A DNA stretch of 64,000 bases from assembly GCA_963848175.1 (NCBI GenBank), contig CAWKCO010000003.1, forward strand, positions 744,001 to 808,000. The letters run 5' to 3'. Both the position numbers and the translations under genes were made by a program. The stretch comes from JAMZMI01 sp963848175. Lineage in GTDB: Bacteria > Bacteroidota > Bacteroidia > Cytophagales > Cyclobacteriaceae. Below, piece after piece: positions 13,601-25,009 of the stretch. The notes under the pieces were generated by a model, which was not told where the DNA came from, ran no database searches, and saw nothing but the letters and a program-made list of their open reading frames with translations. The first letter of the stretch is position 1; the number at the start of each line of letters is the position of its first letter.

Positions 13601-16600
13601 TACAAATGTTCCTGTGTTGTCAAATAAGTCAAAATCATAATTTGCGGTATCAGCAGGTACTCCATCTTCCGTAATCGAGGTAACCTCATACGAACCATTA
13701 TCCAAGGTCGTACAGTTGGTCACAGGATTGGATGTGCCGCTAACTACAAGTGCAGGTTTTTGATTGACCAAAGTCGTTTGCACTATGCTGAAACAATGTT
13801 TACTTGGATCTAAAAAGTCTAAGACTAAAACAGTGTAGACGCCTTCTGCCAAACTATCTATCGTACTGGATTTAGCAGGCATAGAAGGGTCGATTGTAAA
13901 GACCGAGTCGGTTTGCAGTTTGGTTCCCGTGGTATCAGCGCCTGCATACCATGTAAAGATATAAGACCCTCCATCTGGGTTATTGATTGTGGCAGTCAAT
14001 TGTCCATTTGGTGTGGCTACTGTACCATCACACACTTCTGGTTGCTGGTCTATGATTATTTCGGCATCTATGGCTCTTGTACCATCGGGAACTGTAAAAG
14101 TCTCAGTATCAGATACACAACCTGTTCTGCTATTTGTTACAGTGATGGTGTAGTCTCCAGGACCTACATTACAAAGGAATGGGTTACTTGATCCAACATT
14201 AGCGTTGGATTGATCTTTCCATTTGAAGTTGTATTCTCCAAAATTAGGATCAAGAATGACAAATTGATCATTATTTGAACCGCCCGTAGAAGAAGTAAAG
14301 CCACCAATCACTTTGGATTCTCCGCCAAAGATAGTATTGACGATATCTCCAGTATAATTGAAATCGATTGCTGCCGTCTACCCAGAGTTCAAGGGTTTGA
14401 ACACCTGCCAGCGTCGTAACGATAATGGAAACATCCAGCGTATCTCCATCTTCTACGTTGGTTTTAGTCTCATGTATGGTTGGAAGTCCATTCCCCATTC
14501 CAGTGGCATAGGGAGCGGATAAAGCTGTTGTAGCAATGTCCCCGTTAAAAAATAAGTTGGTATGGTCATAAGCGGGATCCATAGATATACCATTGTCGTA
14601 GGTGTCAAATTCTATAGTCACTGCGGGCTCGATGCGATCGAATTTTTGTGCACCCGTTCTATTTTGTTTGTTGCCAACACCCAAATCTTGCCCTACTTGT
14701 CCTCTGGCGTTATAGCCTCTAGGGTCTCTATGCATGGTAAATGCAATACCATCAGCACCATCATCATCTTTTTTCCCTAGAAAAATCTTAAAATCAAGTC
14801 TTAGTGGTTTACTCAAATCGATGGAATCACCCAACCATACTCTTCCAAACTGATCATCGGTCTCAGTAGTGAGTTGGAAACCATTGTCGCCAATAGGCGT
14901 AGCATTGTCCAATACTTGGGAGTTACATGAGGAGAATGCTTGCCAGATTTCATCATTCGTTCTTCCATTTACCTCTAAACCTGCCAAGTCTATGGCCGCT
15001 ACAATGGAGCCATTATACTCAGAAGGGTTACAGGCAGTGTTTGGGGTTACAAGGGAAGAATCTCTTACAATAATTGGCTTAGCAGGCTGATCTATAATGC
15101 TCTCAGTGAAAGTATTTGAGCAACCATTGGTAAGGTCTTCTACTAAAAGTGTGAAAGTTCCTTCCTTGAGTTTATTGATAGACGTCTCCAGATTACTTCC
15201 AATTAGCGCTGTTGATATATCAATATTAATAGGGGTTCCGCCTGTGCCTGTGCCTTCATACCATTGTAAATTATAATCTTGGTCACTTTCGGTATTTACA
15301 TCAGTAATTGGAATTGCAACTTTAATGTTTCCGTCATATCCTCCTGCTAATAACGAGTCACAAACGTTGTTATTTTTTTTGCTTTGTAAAACAATTGCGG
15401 GTTTCGCAGGAGTAAATGGTACAGTTACATTGAGCGCATTGGATTGGCAGCCTCCTGGAGAAGTAACGACTACTGTATAAGTAGCGTTGGTAACCTTACC
15501 TAATGTAGCTGTATTAAATCCAGTTGCTGTAGTAGTAATGGCTGGGTTGCTAGACGCTCCTGTATTTGCTGTTATGTCATGTCCAGAAGTTGTATTGCCC
15601 TCATACCATGTAAAAGTATAACCAGTAAAATCAGCAACGGCAGCTCCATTAAAAGAAACAGCTACAGTAGCACCTCCATTTGGCCCTACCGTTTTTAAAG
15701 ATGGTGAGGTTTCTATAGTGGGATCACAAGCGGTGTTCGCTTTAGTACTAGTCAGAGTTACCACTGGATAAATTGGAGCCGTTCCAATTGTAATATTTTT
15801 AGTTGTGCTACATCCGGTGGCGTCATCCGTCACTCTCACGTAGTAAGTAGTTCCCGTTAGATTGGACGCTTTACTGCTAGTAGCGTCTTTTACTGAAGGT
15901 AGTGCGGGTGGGGTGAGAGCCGCATCAGAAAACCAATCGAAAGTAAATCCATCTGTAGTATTGCCTCCTAATGCTGATTTAGCGTAAGCTTCAGCCTGAC
16001 CAGTGGCTACTCCAGTACCACATCCTGTATAGGGTTGGAGTTGGTTTACAGTCACAGTTGGATAAGAATAGCTTTCCACCATCGTTTTGGTTTGTGGCAG
16101 AGAAGCACATCCAGTAGCTTTTAAGGTAGCCACTACGGTATATTTACCAGTTGCAGATGGAGAGGTACTTGATATACCTCTCAGAATATCTCCTGTTTCC
16201 GCTAATAAAGTGGCCGAAGTAGTAGCACCTGCATACCATTGGTAAGTATAGTCTGCTGTATCATCCCCAGGCATTTCTACATTAAGGGATCCATTTGCTG
16301 TTACACAACCTGTGTTGGGTGCTACAGTAATACTGGATACTACTGGCGCTATTGATGAGCTTCCTACATTCACATCCACGTAGTTGGTACAAGTCAGGGT
16401 ATTGTTTGTTACTCGGATACGATAGTTTCCATCTGTCAAGCCTGTGAAAGTGTGACCGCTGTTTCCATTTGCTATTGCAATATCGGATTTAGCTACAATC
16501 TCATTGGCAAAAGAAGCACCCTGAAAGATTTCATATAGGTAACCTGCCGCTGGTTCTATGCTCGCGGAAAGGGAGGTCACCTTTATTGTGCCGTTACCAA

Positions 16601-19600
16601 CCGCATTACAGCCAGTATCCTTAGTGGTTGAGGTGATAATATTTGGAGTATCTTCAACTGTACTTACCGAGACAGTCGAAGGAATGGTAATACACTTGGT
16701 TACAGGGTCTTTAGCCGTTAGCGTATAGAATCCTTCATCCAATCCATTAAAAAGCCCAGTAGTGTTGGTCTCTATGAGGTTTGCAGGGAGGGTGTTAAAT
16801 CCGTCATAGATGGAATAGTTATAATTACCTGAAGGAATGATTTTTCCAGTTAGGTTGATCTTACCGTTTGGAGCGCCTGTATCGCAGCTGGTATTGTTTG
16901 AAATATTGGCTCGAGGACAAGTAATACTAGCGGTAGGAAAGGATAAATCTGCTCCTGCTAGTTTTAATTTACCATTGTGGCCATTGCCAGAAGCATCTGG
17001 TACGGTTGTGTTGTTAGCGGTAGAAGGGATATTGTTGAAGTTGTAGTATGCTACTAACCCATCTTCCGAACCTGTGAGTTCTCCACACAGCTGATTAAAT
17101 AATTCTGTTTGTGTCAGAGGCCTATTGTATATCCTTACTTCATCCAGTTCCCCTTTAAATTTCTTATCATTAATATTTCCATCTCTACCTATATACATAG
17201 GGTTACCAGTATTCTTTAAAGGGCCAATTCCTATATATGACGTTCTTCCTATTTCTACGGCATTTACATAGAGAATCATTTCTCCTGTTGTCCCATTCCA
17301 TGTGCCCGCTACTTGAGCCCATCCATCGGCACTGTACCCACTGTTGATACGGCCTCTTTTAGCCTGTCCTGATCTATTGTCGTTTTGCGTTGTAAGAACA
17401 AACGCTAAACCATTATGATTATCAGACCAAAGAAGAACCTGATTTTCCCCAGTGCTTCCTGATGAAAAAATTCTTTGATCTTCGTTGTAGTTATCAGTTG
17501 TGAAATTGGCCCAGTAGCTTATTGTGAGTCCGTCAGTAATTGGCTTCCCCGCTCCAAACAATTGTGGAAGCTCAATGTATGCCTTCTTATTGAGGACAAC
17601 TGACTCTTTGGTGTCAACTGGATCGACTAATTCGAAGGATGGTTTTACAAAGTTCTGGGTCAATAGACCTGTTACTTGCGTAACACACCCACTTCGAGTT
17701 ACTTTCACGGTGTATGGCCCTTCTGAAACGCCAGATAGTCTTGATCCGTTCGCTGTAGTAACCACGCTAGATCCAGGAGTAGCGGCGGGAAGTTTATATT
17801 GAGCAAAGTCGACCCCATTACCTGCAGACCACTCAAAGGTGTAATCAGCGATATTTCCTGTTACCACCACTTCCATCACTCCGTTGTAATTCTCGCAAGA
17901 ACTATTCGGTGTGACTTCACTAATCACAGGATTGGGTTTAGAAGAATCATCCCCTAAAACAATAGCTTTTGCGTCTGAATAGCAAGATGTTATTGTGTCC
18001 TTAATTCTTAATCTATAGTTACCTCTGGCTAGACCTGTGATCTGTTCATCTTTGTCAGTGATGTAGTCTGCTACCGGTTTTACCCCAGACCCAATATACC
18101 ATTCAAACTGATATGGGCCAGGTGATGGCATGGAAGCTGAAAGTATACCATTTGCCACATCACATGCGGTTACATTAGTTATTGATACAGTGGACAGAGC
18201 GATATTGGGTCTGGATAGGTTAGACTCAACACCTCCTGTAGTTACTTCAAAAGAACAGCCAGAAATATCTTGCGTGGCTTTTACCAGAAACACTCGTGAA
18301 TCTAATCCACCAAGAACAGCTCCAACTCCCTCCACAGTAACCTTGTCTTCATTGATCCATTGAAATTGAAAACCATCAGTGATAGTGTCTTGCGGCTCTC
18401 CATCTTCCATTGAGGTGTAGACAAAAGCTGTTAGCTCGCCATTTGGATTTTCACAGTTAGTGAGTTTTTGGGAGGTATATGTCCAAACAAAGAATTCTGG
18501 CTTCTCGAGTTTAATTTCTACTGTAACTGTATCAGAGAAGCAGTCTAAACCAGCAGCCTGACCTACCACGGCATAAGTACCTTCCTTCATGCCTATGTAC
18601 TCGCTACCAACGAATAGTGTGTCGTTTGGTGCGCCATCATTTAAATCTGAGGCGATGAACCATCTGAATTCATATCCATCGGCATCCGTAAATTGTTTTG
18701 TTACGGGGGTGGTGGTTCCACTGACTTTCACATTATCGAAAGCCATAATCTCATTGTTACTAGTAGTATGTACTAAACATTTTAATACAACACTATTTCC
18801 TGAAAGCCCCGATTTTGAAGCTTGGATATACCCAAAGTTGCCCGATTGCTGACCGTTTGTAAGTAGCACATCTCCTGTATTGTCAATGTTATAATAAAAG
18901 GTAATTCTGTCTTCTCCAGGACCCGACTCATCACAGCTTGAGTTAGAGATCAAATCTGCGGTAATTTTAATATCTGTATGTCCCGAAATTGTTATTGGAG
19001 AAGATGTCCACGTCACTTGTCCCACAAGACCGTTCGATCCGGTATCTTCACCTTCGTAGGCATTCCCCCCAAAAGTATTTCTTACGCCGTGAAAATCTGT
19101 GCTTCCACTATTTGCTGAAGACCATTTGCCTGTCGATGACTTTGTTCCAGTAGCTAATCCTTCAAAATCTTCTTTCCAAAGGGTTTCTACCACACCAGGT
19201 TCTGTTCCTTGAAAATAGGCAATGGCTTCACCGTTGGCAGGCTTATAGTCCTTACAAATCAAGTTGTCTTGTACTTTGTTGGCTGTTAGAGTGAATGGAG
19301 TATAGGTAATACTGATATTTCCGTCATTATTATCCGTGATACACTCGTCTATTCCAGTCTTTAGAGAGTTGGTACCGCCACTAGGGTAGGGGAAGGTATT
19401 TGAACCAAAGTCGTTCAATAGAAAATAAAGATCAAATGCTCCTCCTGTACCATACACATCCAATGTTACGGTAGTTGTGTTTCCAACAGCAAGTTGGTTG
19501 ATGGTGACAAGTTCCGTGTTGAGCCTTTCAGGATTAGTTAACGCATCACCAGGATTGCCTTTGTAAAAAGTGACGGGAATAGTCCCTGTCATGTTGATAT

Positions 19601-21428
19601 CACCAGTATTTTGTATGTCGAATGTGATTTCAAAAGAATTGTCAGGACAAGTAGACTCAGTAGTAGAAATATTGCCAGCTACAGCCAGGTCGGGGAATGC
19701 GTAATCAGGACATCCCGTTTCGTCTATAATAGGAGATTGCCCATTAAAACCATTCAATGGGCGGTTGGTGGTGGAAGCTGCTCCTGTAACACAATTTTTA
19801 TCTCCTAGAACTTTAGAATGATCTTGCTGTACTTTAGGAATAGTAAGGTCATCATTGATATTTACATTGAAGTAAGCATGTTGGTTCCAAACAGATCTAG
19901 CTGGTTGCCACACATCAGTACCAGACGCTCCATAGACCCTAACTTGAGCATATTGAGTATTGGTGTAATTGCCACCCTGAATGCTCATATTATCGTCCGT
20001 AAGACAGGTGACGCAAATTTCAGTCAATCCATCACCATCTACGTCTACTACAATCGGACTTTCTTCGGCTGTTCTTGAAATACATGCTTTAGTTTGTGGA
20101 GATATACTTGCGGTATAAGTTCCTAACCCCCCATCTACTGTGGAAATGACAACCAGTGACTCTTCGCTTCTATAAACGACTTCAGCTCTTCCATCTCCCT
20201 CAAAATCGAATAGTGTACAGCCTGTAAAACCTGAGGTCGTTTCACTCACTCCCACTTTCCACATCAAATCTAACTTGTCATTTAAAGCATATAAGCTTGA
20301 CCCTGAGATAAACGCAAGGTCAGGTTTTTGGTCAAAATTCAAGTCTCCTATACTTATTCTACCTGTTCCTTGTGTCCAGTTATTGCCTAAATCCTGATAA
20401 GTATCTACAGTTCCTAGAGTTACATCCCACATGAGCACAGTAGTATGAGGATTTCCATCAGGATTGTTCACCGCACCTGAGATGATTATATCCAGATTGC
20501 CATCTAAAGTAATATCAGCTGCTGAAACGTATGATCTATAATACCTTGGAGTATAATTGGAAAGTCCTGCGGCTGCAAGTTCTGTATTTACATTGCGAAC
20601 AGCCGTCATTGTTCCTCCGGCAATATTTACAGCATATATCTGACCACCTGTTACAAGTTCTAAACCTCCGCAATTTGCACATGCACTGGTGGGTAAAACA
20701 TCAATAGCCAATGTTCCAAATGCTATTTGGTCAAACCATGCACTAGCTCCTCCCGATCCTGCAACCAGAAGAGCACCAGTTTGAGCATTTCTAATTTCGT
20801 TTTTATAATAAAGTTCAGGTATGCCATCTTGGTTAAAATCGGCTAGCCCGGGTATCCCAGGCCCGAATTTTTTAGTAGCGGTTTGACTCCACTTCTTGAC
20901 ACCATTGCAATCGTAAGCTTCTACTTTATAGCTATTATAAGAGTCAGTAAGGTCATATTCGGTCACAAAAATCCATGCGCAATCGTCATTCATTACATCA
21001 CCGATTGCAACTTGCCACTGTGGGTGAAAATCTAAGTTGATGGTGCTTTTTAAGCTACCGTCCAACCCACTCAATATGTTAATCTTTTTTTGAATCCAGT
21101 TTATTGAAATTACTTCAGGTGTGCCATCATCGTCAAGGTCACCAACCATCGGAGTAGCATAGCTATCTGCAGTTTCATTATTAGACACCCACTTTTTATC
21201 CATAGGGTAGGAGTTGGGGGTAGCTACTTGTGGTGTTTGATCACATGTAAGCACTTTTCCAAAGAAAAAGTTTTCACAACTTCCAGCACATTCTGGGTCG
21301 TAGCAATCTATTTTTCCATCTCCGTCATCATCTATCCCATTGTTGCAAATCTCTGCTGCCTGAGCAATAGAATAGTTAAAGAAAGCGATGATGAAAACGG
21401 TGATAAGCTGGTATATATATCTTTTCAT
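1632..21428 (-). CDS. Giant SprB-like T9SS adhesin, about 6,600 residues, interrupted by many frameshifts
   Basis: The start at 21428 gives a signal peptide (MKRYIYQL...SIAQA). In order: a Ca-binding-like segment 'NGIDDDGDGKIDC'; FG-GAP/VCBS repeats (about residues 75-510); a CARDB-like domain (about 580-700); a jelly-roll-like region starting 'WKEDFEGLATG'; SprB-type repeats; a LamG/ConA-like domain (about 1275-1470); more SprB repeats; an L-type lectin-like domain (about 2155-2355, coding near 14.96-14.37 kb). Dozens of further SprB repeats follow, with the recurrent pattern 'C...NGSI...Y.F.WY.G.....L..G.Y.V.V.D...GC'. The protein ends with a type B gliding-motility sorting domain (coding about 1.92-1.63 kb, 'VITENNDGKNDFF' to 'GYLELVR'). 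From 14.38 kb down to 2.3 kb the frame changes about 20 times, often by one base, while the repeat pattern continues. It resembles SprB, the mobile adhesin of gliding flavobacteria. Whether it is intact in the cell cannot be decided here. Confidence 0.8.
11894..12212 (-). repeat. Internal near-duplicate of the SprB repeat module, copy A
   Basis: About 319 bases nearly matching 13152-13466. Both encode the string 'FAAKVENKPANIV', the same 'GLNAGDYWVRVTDN' module and the following 'TYQWYFGAIGNTSD'-type segment. Copy A differs by several single-base indels (around 12005, 12035 and 12055-12080) that break its frame, whereas copy B reads through. Confidence 0.75.
13152..13466 (-). repeat. Internal near-duplicate of the SprB repeat module, copy B
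   Basis: Partner of the copy at 11894-12212, in an open frame. The two units are about 1.26 kb apart. The high DNA identity next to otherwise diverged repeats points to a recent duplication or gene conversion within the adhesin. Confidence 0.75.
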
Positions 21429-21657
21429 AACTGAATAGGTGACGTTAACTTACATGGATACGTTCAAGCGCCTTGAAGTAACCATTCGGAAAGGTAGTAA
21501 AACCCTCTGAATACCAAAAGGTCACAGGGCGCTATTGCGCATTAGAGCTTTAATATAATTTATATTTTAATTACATAAAATATAAATATATCAAGATGAT
21601 TGTATTGAAATAATTAAATTTTGTATTTGAATTGTAATAATTAATAGATCGTGATTT

Positions 21658-24600
21658 TTATCTTGCGAGGAGAATTGAGCCCGTCAGTCCGGTAGATTTT
21701 TTATCACATTTTAATACATAATAATAAATTCCAGCGGGAGCTGCACTCCCTGATCCCTTGATTTGCCCCGTCCATACACAATTCTCCTCGAAAGGCCCTT
21801 TTTTCTCAAAGATGACACTGCCTTTGGAATCAAAAATATAGATAATGCAGTTTTTTGTTAATCCAGGATCGTCAGCATTAATAATTTCCCAGCAATCATT
21901 GAAGGGATCTCCATTTGGTGAAAATGCCTTTTTAGCTTGGAGACCAGGCTTGACAATTTGAATTGTTCTAGACTCTCTACAACCGTTGGCGTCATTGGCC
22001 AGAACTGTTACTGTAGTTTCTCCTTCTCTCGGTGTGACTATAGTGGTAGCGTTGGTAGTATCGTTGAAAATGGTTCTGTCATTCGCGCGCCATCGATAGT
22101 CACTTCCACCTACGGTAGAAGCGGTCAAGCTTACGGATCTGGTGCTAGCATCCAGCATGATTTCGTCATCAACTATTTGAAATTTTTCAGCAGTAATGTC
22201 AATGCCTGACCCTTCAAAATTGGCAATGGTGACTACTTCGGTAGTAAGGCTACAGCCTACTTCCGAAACCACTTCTGCTGTGTATTCTTGCGACTGGCCT
22301 GAGGCGGATGTCTTTGCATAAATGAAGTAGTCATTCTTAATAGAATCACCATTCAATAGCCATTTGTAGCTCTGATAATTCTGTGGCAATTCTAGTCGCA
22401 CACTATCACTTGGACATTTTAGTATAGTGAAGCCATCCGACTCAAAACTGTGACTTGTAGTCGTGGGTGTCACTTCAGGGATTGTCGAAACTGTTACACT
22501 GAAAGTGATGACATTTTCACACATTTCTATGTCTGCGTATGATGAAGTTAATTCTACCAAATAGGTTCCTATGCTTGAAAAAGCGTGTGAGACGCTGGCT
22601 CCTGTTGCTACCGCAGAACCGTCTTTAAAGTCCCAACTATGAGTCATAGCAAATCCAGCCTCTCCTGTACTTTCTGCCTCAAAAGTCATCGGCACATTAA
22701 TGCAGATAGCCTCATTGGCCGAGATCATAGCAGAAGGCTCAGGAACTGCTCTTACGTCATATTCTTCACTAGATGTCACACAATTGTTTGCGTCTGAGAT
22801 AAGATCTACTCTGTATGATCCAGTTTGCGTTACATTAATAGATTTAGTAGTAAGACTTGTGCTTACACCGTCCTTAAACCATTCTTGTGAATAAGCACCA
22901 TAATCAGGAATGCTTAATACGATGGTTTCTCCCTCACAGAAGTTGTCAATGGGATTGCTATTGAAGATTTCAGCAGTGGGAGGTATATCTATATCCAAGA
23001 GGACTGAGGCTTGCTCACTATAGCAGCCCCCTGTGGATTGTACACGTAGCGTGTATAGTCCTACGTCGCTTGCAGTAGCATTACTGATATTTAGCGTGCT
23101 GGTGGTGAATTCTGTCCCACTTGGATTAGTCCAAAGGTAGTTGCCTCCAGTGAATGGAGTGGAAAGCGTGATGTTATCTCCAATGCAAATAGGAGAGCTG
23201 GGTGCATTGATAGTGGGGCTAACGGGTACACTGCCACCTGTTAGGTTGAAGATCTCTGAGGTCATATCTGTGCAATTTCCGTCACTGGAGGTGATGGTTA
23301 ATTGTACAGTAATGGATGCGGGACTGCCGCCAGGGACTGTGAGTTGAACATTAGATAATGTGTTATTATTGAAAGTGGCTGCTGGGATATTAGTACTCCA
23401 GCTATAAGTGGATCCAGAAGCTTTTGACCCAGAAAGCTTGATGGGCGTATCGTAGCAAAAGGAAAGATTGGTAGGCGAAATAGATGCCTCTATGCAGTTT
23501 CTGTTGGTGATAACAGAAAATTCACCTGTTTCTCCACTCAAACTATTAAAAGCAAAGACTAGGTCTGGCTTTGCATCACCATTGATGTCACCTATTTTGA
23601 TATTTCTGGCAACTTTTTGAGTTGTATTAGCAGGTTGATATTTATTCAGAGTTATAGCAACTGGGGTTGTAAACGAAATATTACCGACAGTAGAGGTATT
23701 AGGAAATAGTCGTAATCCAATATTCACTGTTGTTACTGCTAAATCTATAAGCCCATCTCCATTCAAATCTCCAACGTCAAGTCCAAGAGGAGCGCCATTT
23801 AAGGAGACAGAAGTTGACTTTGCCATGGAGATGATAGAACCCGAAGACGTATTTCTATAGACGGTGACTGTTTGATTGCCTCTAGATACGTGAGCTAGAT
23901 CATCCAAACCATCATTGTCAAAATCTCCGATTCTTATATTTTCTCTATCGCTGATATCTGTTATTGTTACAGGTGCACCAAATTTGAAATTATTGGTAGT
24001 ACTTTGATTTTCTAAAATGAAAAAGTTAGCAGAGTTTATTGTCGCTACCACTAAGTCTGGAAGTCCATCTTGATTGATTCTCCCGGTTTGTATATAATCC
24101 AAAGTCCCCCCAGCGGAGAGTTTAATTTGGAAGGGGGTAGCGGGGTTGAAAGATATGGCCGTTTTTGTACTCTCATTTCTGTATATAAAGACAGACGGAG
24201 AGTTGGCACTACCTACGATAAGATCTTTTTTCCCATCTAAATCAATGTCAGCGAGTAAAATTCTATTTGCCGTTCTGTTTACAAGCGTTCCATTCACAGT
24301 CTGTTGCGGTAGTTTAAAGCTGATAGGCGTTTCGTTGTATAAGATAAGGCCTCCATCAGAATTGCTCTTCAGGATTTGAATATTGAAAATCTCGGCATCA
24401 TTGCTTGAAACAATGATGTCACTCTTTCCATCACCATTCACATCTTCACACAGCAAGATATTACCCTCTTCCCCAAGCTCAATTTTTGATCCTACTTTAT
24501 TAAATATTGTTGTATTAAGACTACCATTATTTTTTAGGAGAGTAAGAAATTTCGATTGTCTATAAGATACAACAGCGTCTAAATCACCGTCAATATCCAT

Positions 24601-25009
24601 ATCACACAGACACACATCCCAAATGAGTTTTCCGTCACTCTCAGGAACTAGAATATACTGTGGATCAAATTTACTCGCTATCAATTCGTTTCCTCCGAAG
24701 GATAACGAGAACGATCGAGTAGAAGATCCTGTAAGGCCATTGGTCAGATTCGTAACTGTTACTGGCGCATAGGTGGATGTATTAGGAACTATCACCTCTA
24801 GGAGTGTAGATGATTTAAAAGTAACTGCGGCTTTCCCAGCACCGAAATTTACTTGCGAATCGGCTACAAAGTTGGCTCCATTGATAGTGATGGTTTCACC
24901 TACCAGTAGCAGTGTATTTGCTCAATGAATTTACTACTGGTCTTTGCTGAGCAAAAGCAGTGTTTGCTATCAAAAGAACAATTATGATACTTATGTGTCT
25001 TGTCTTCAT
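21658..25009 (-). CDS. T9SS type-B-CTD adhesin with IPT, FG-GAP/VCBS and PKD domains (one frameshift)
   Basis: About 1,116 residues. ATG 25009 opens a signal peptide (MKTRHISIIIVLLIANTAFAQ). An IPT/TIG domain follows ('VNSLSKYTATVGETITINGANF'-like), broken by one extra base near 24910. FG-GAP/VCBS repeats run from about 24.65 to 23.53 kb, with recurring 'D.DGD.D..V' and 'GDINGDAKPDL' calcium-type loops. Ig-like modules follow (about 23.4-22.8 kb), then a PKD domain with 'HSWDFKDGS' (about 22.7-22.5 kb). The C terminus, 'AFSPNGDPFNDCWEI' through 'APAGIYYYVLKC', is the gliding-motility-associated type B sorting domain. Secretion by T9SS to the cell surface is expected from that domain. Its ATG overlaps the stop of the upstream porP-SPOR gene by one base, so the two are probably translated in a coupled way and act as a secretion partner pair. 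The ligand is unknown. Confidence 0.88.

Noticed and set aside
21429..21657. Possible small gene or attachment site between the two large adhesin genes
   Set aside because: No open frame or repeat pair of note; only AT-rich DNA and a short GCGC-tatt-GCGC hairpin. It probably holds the promoter of the giant gene, but no box could be placed.
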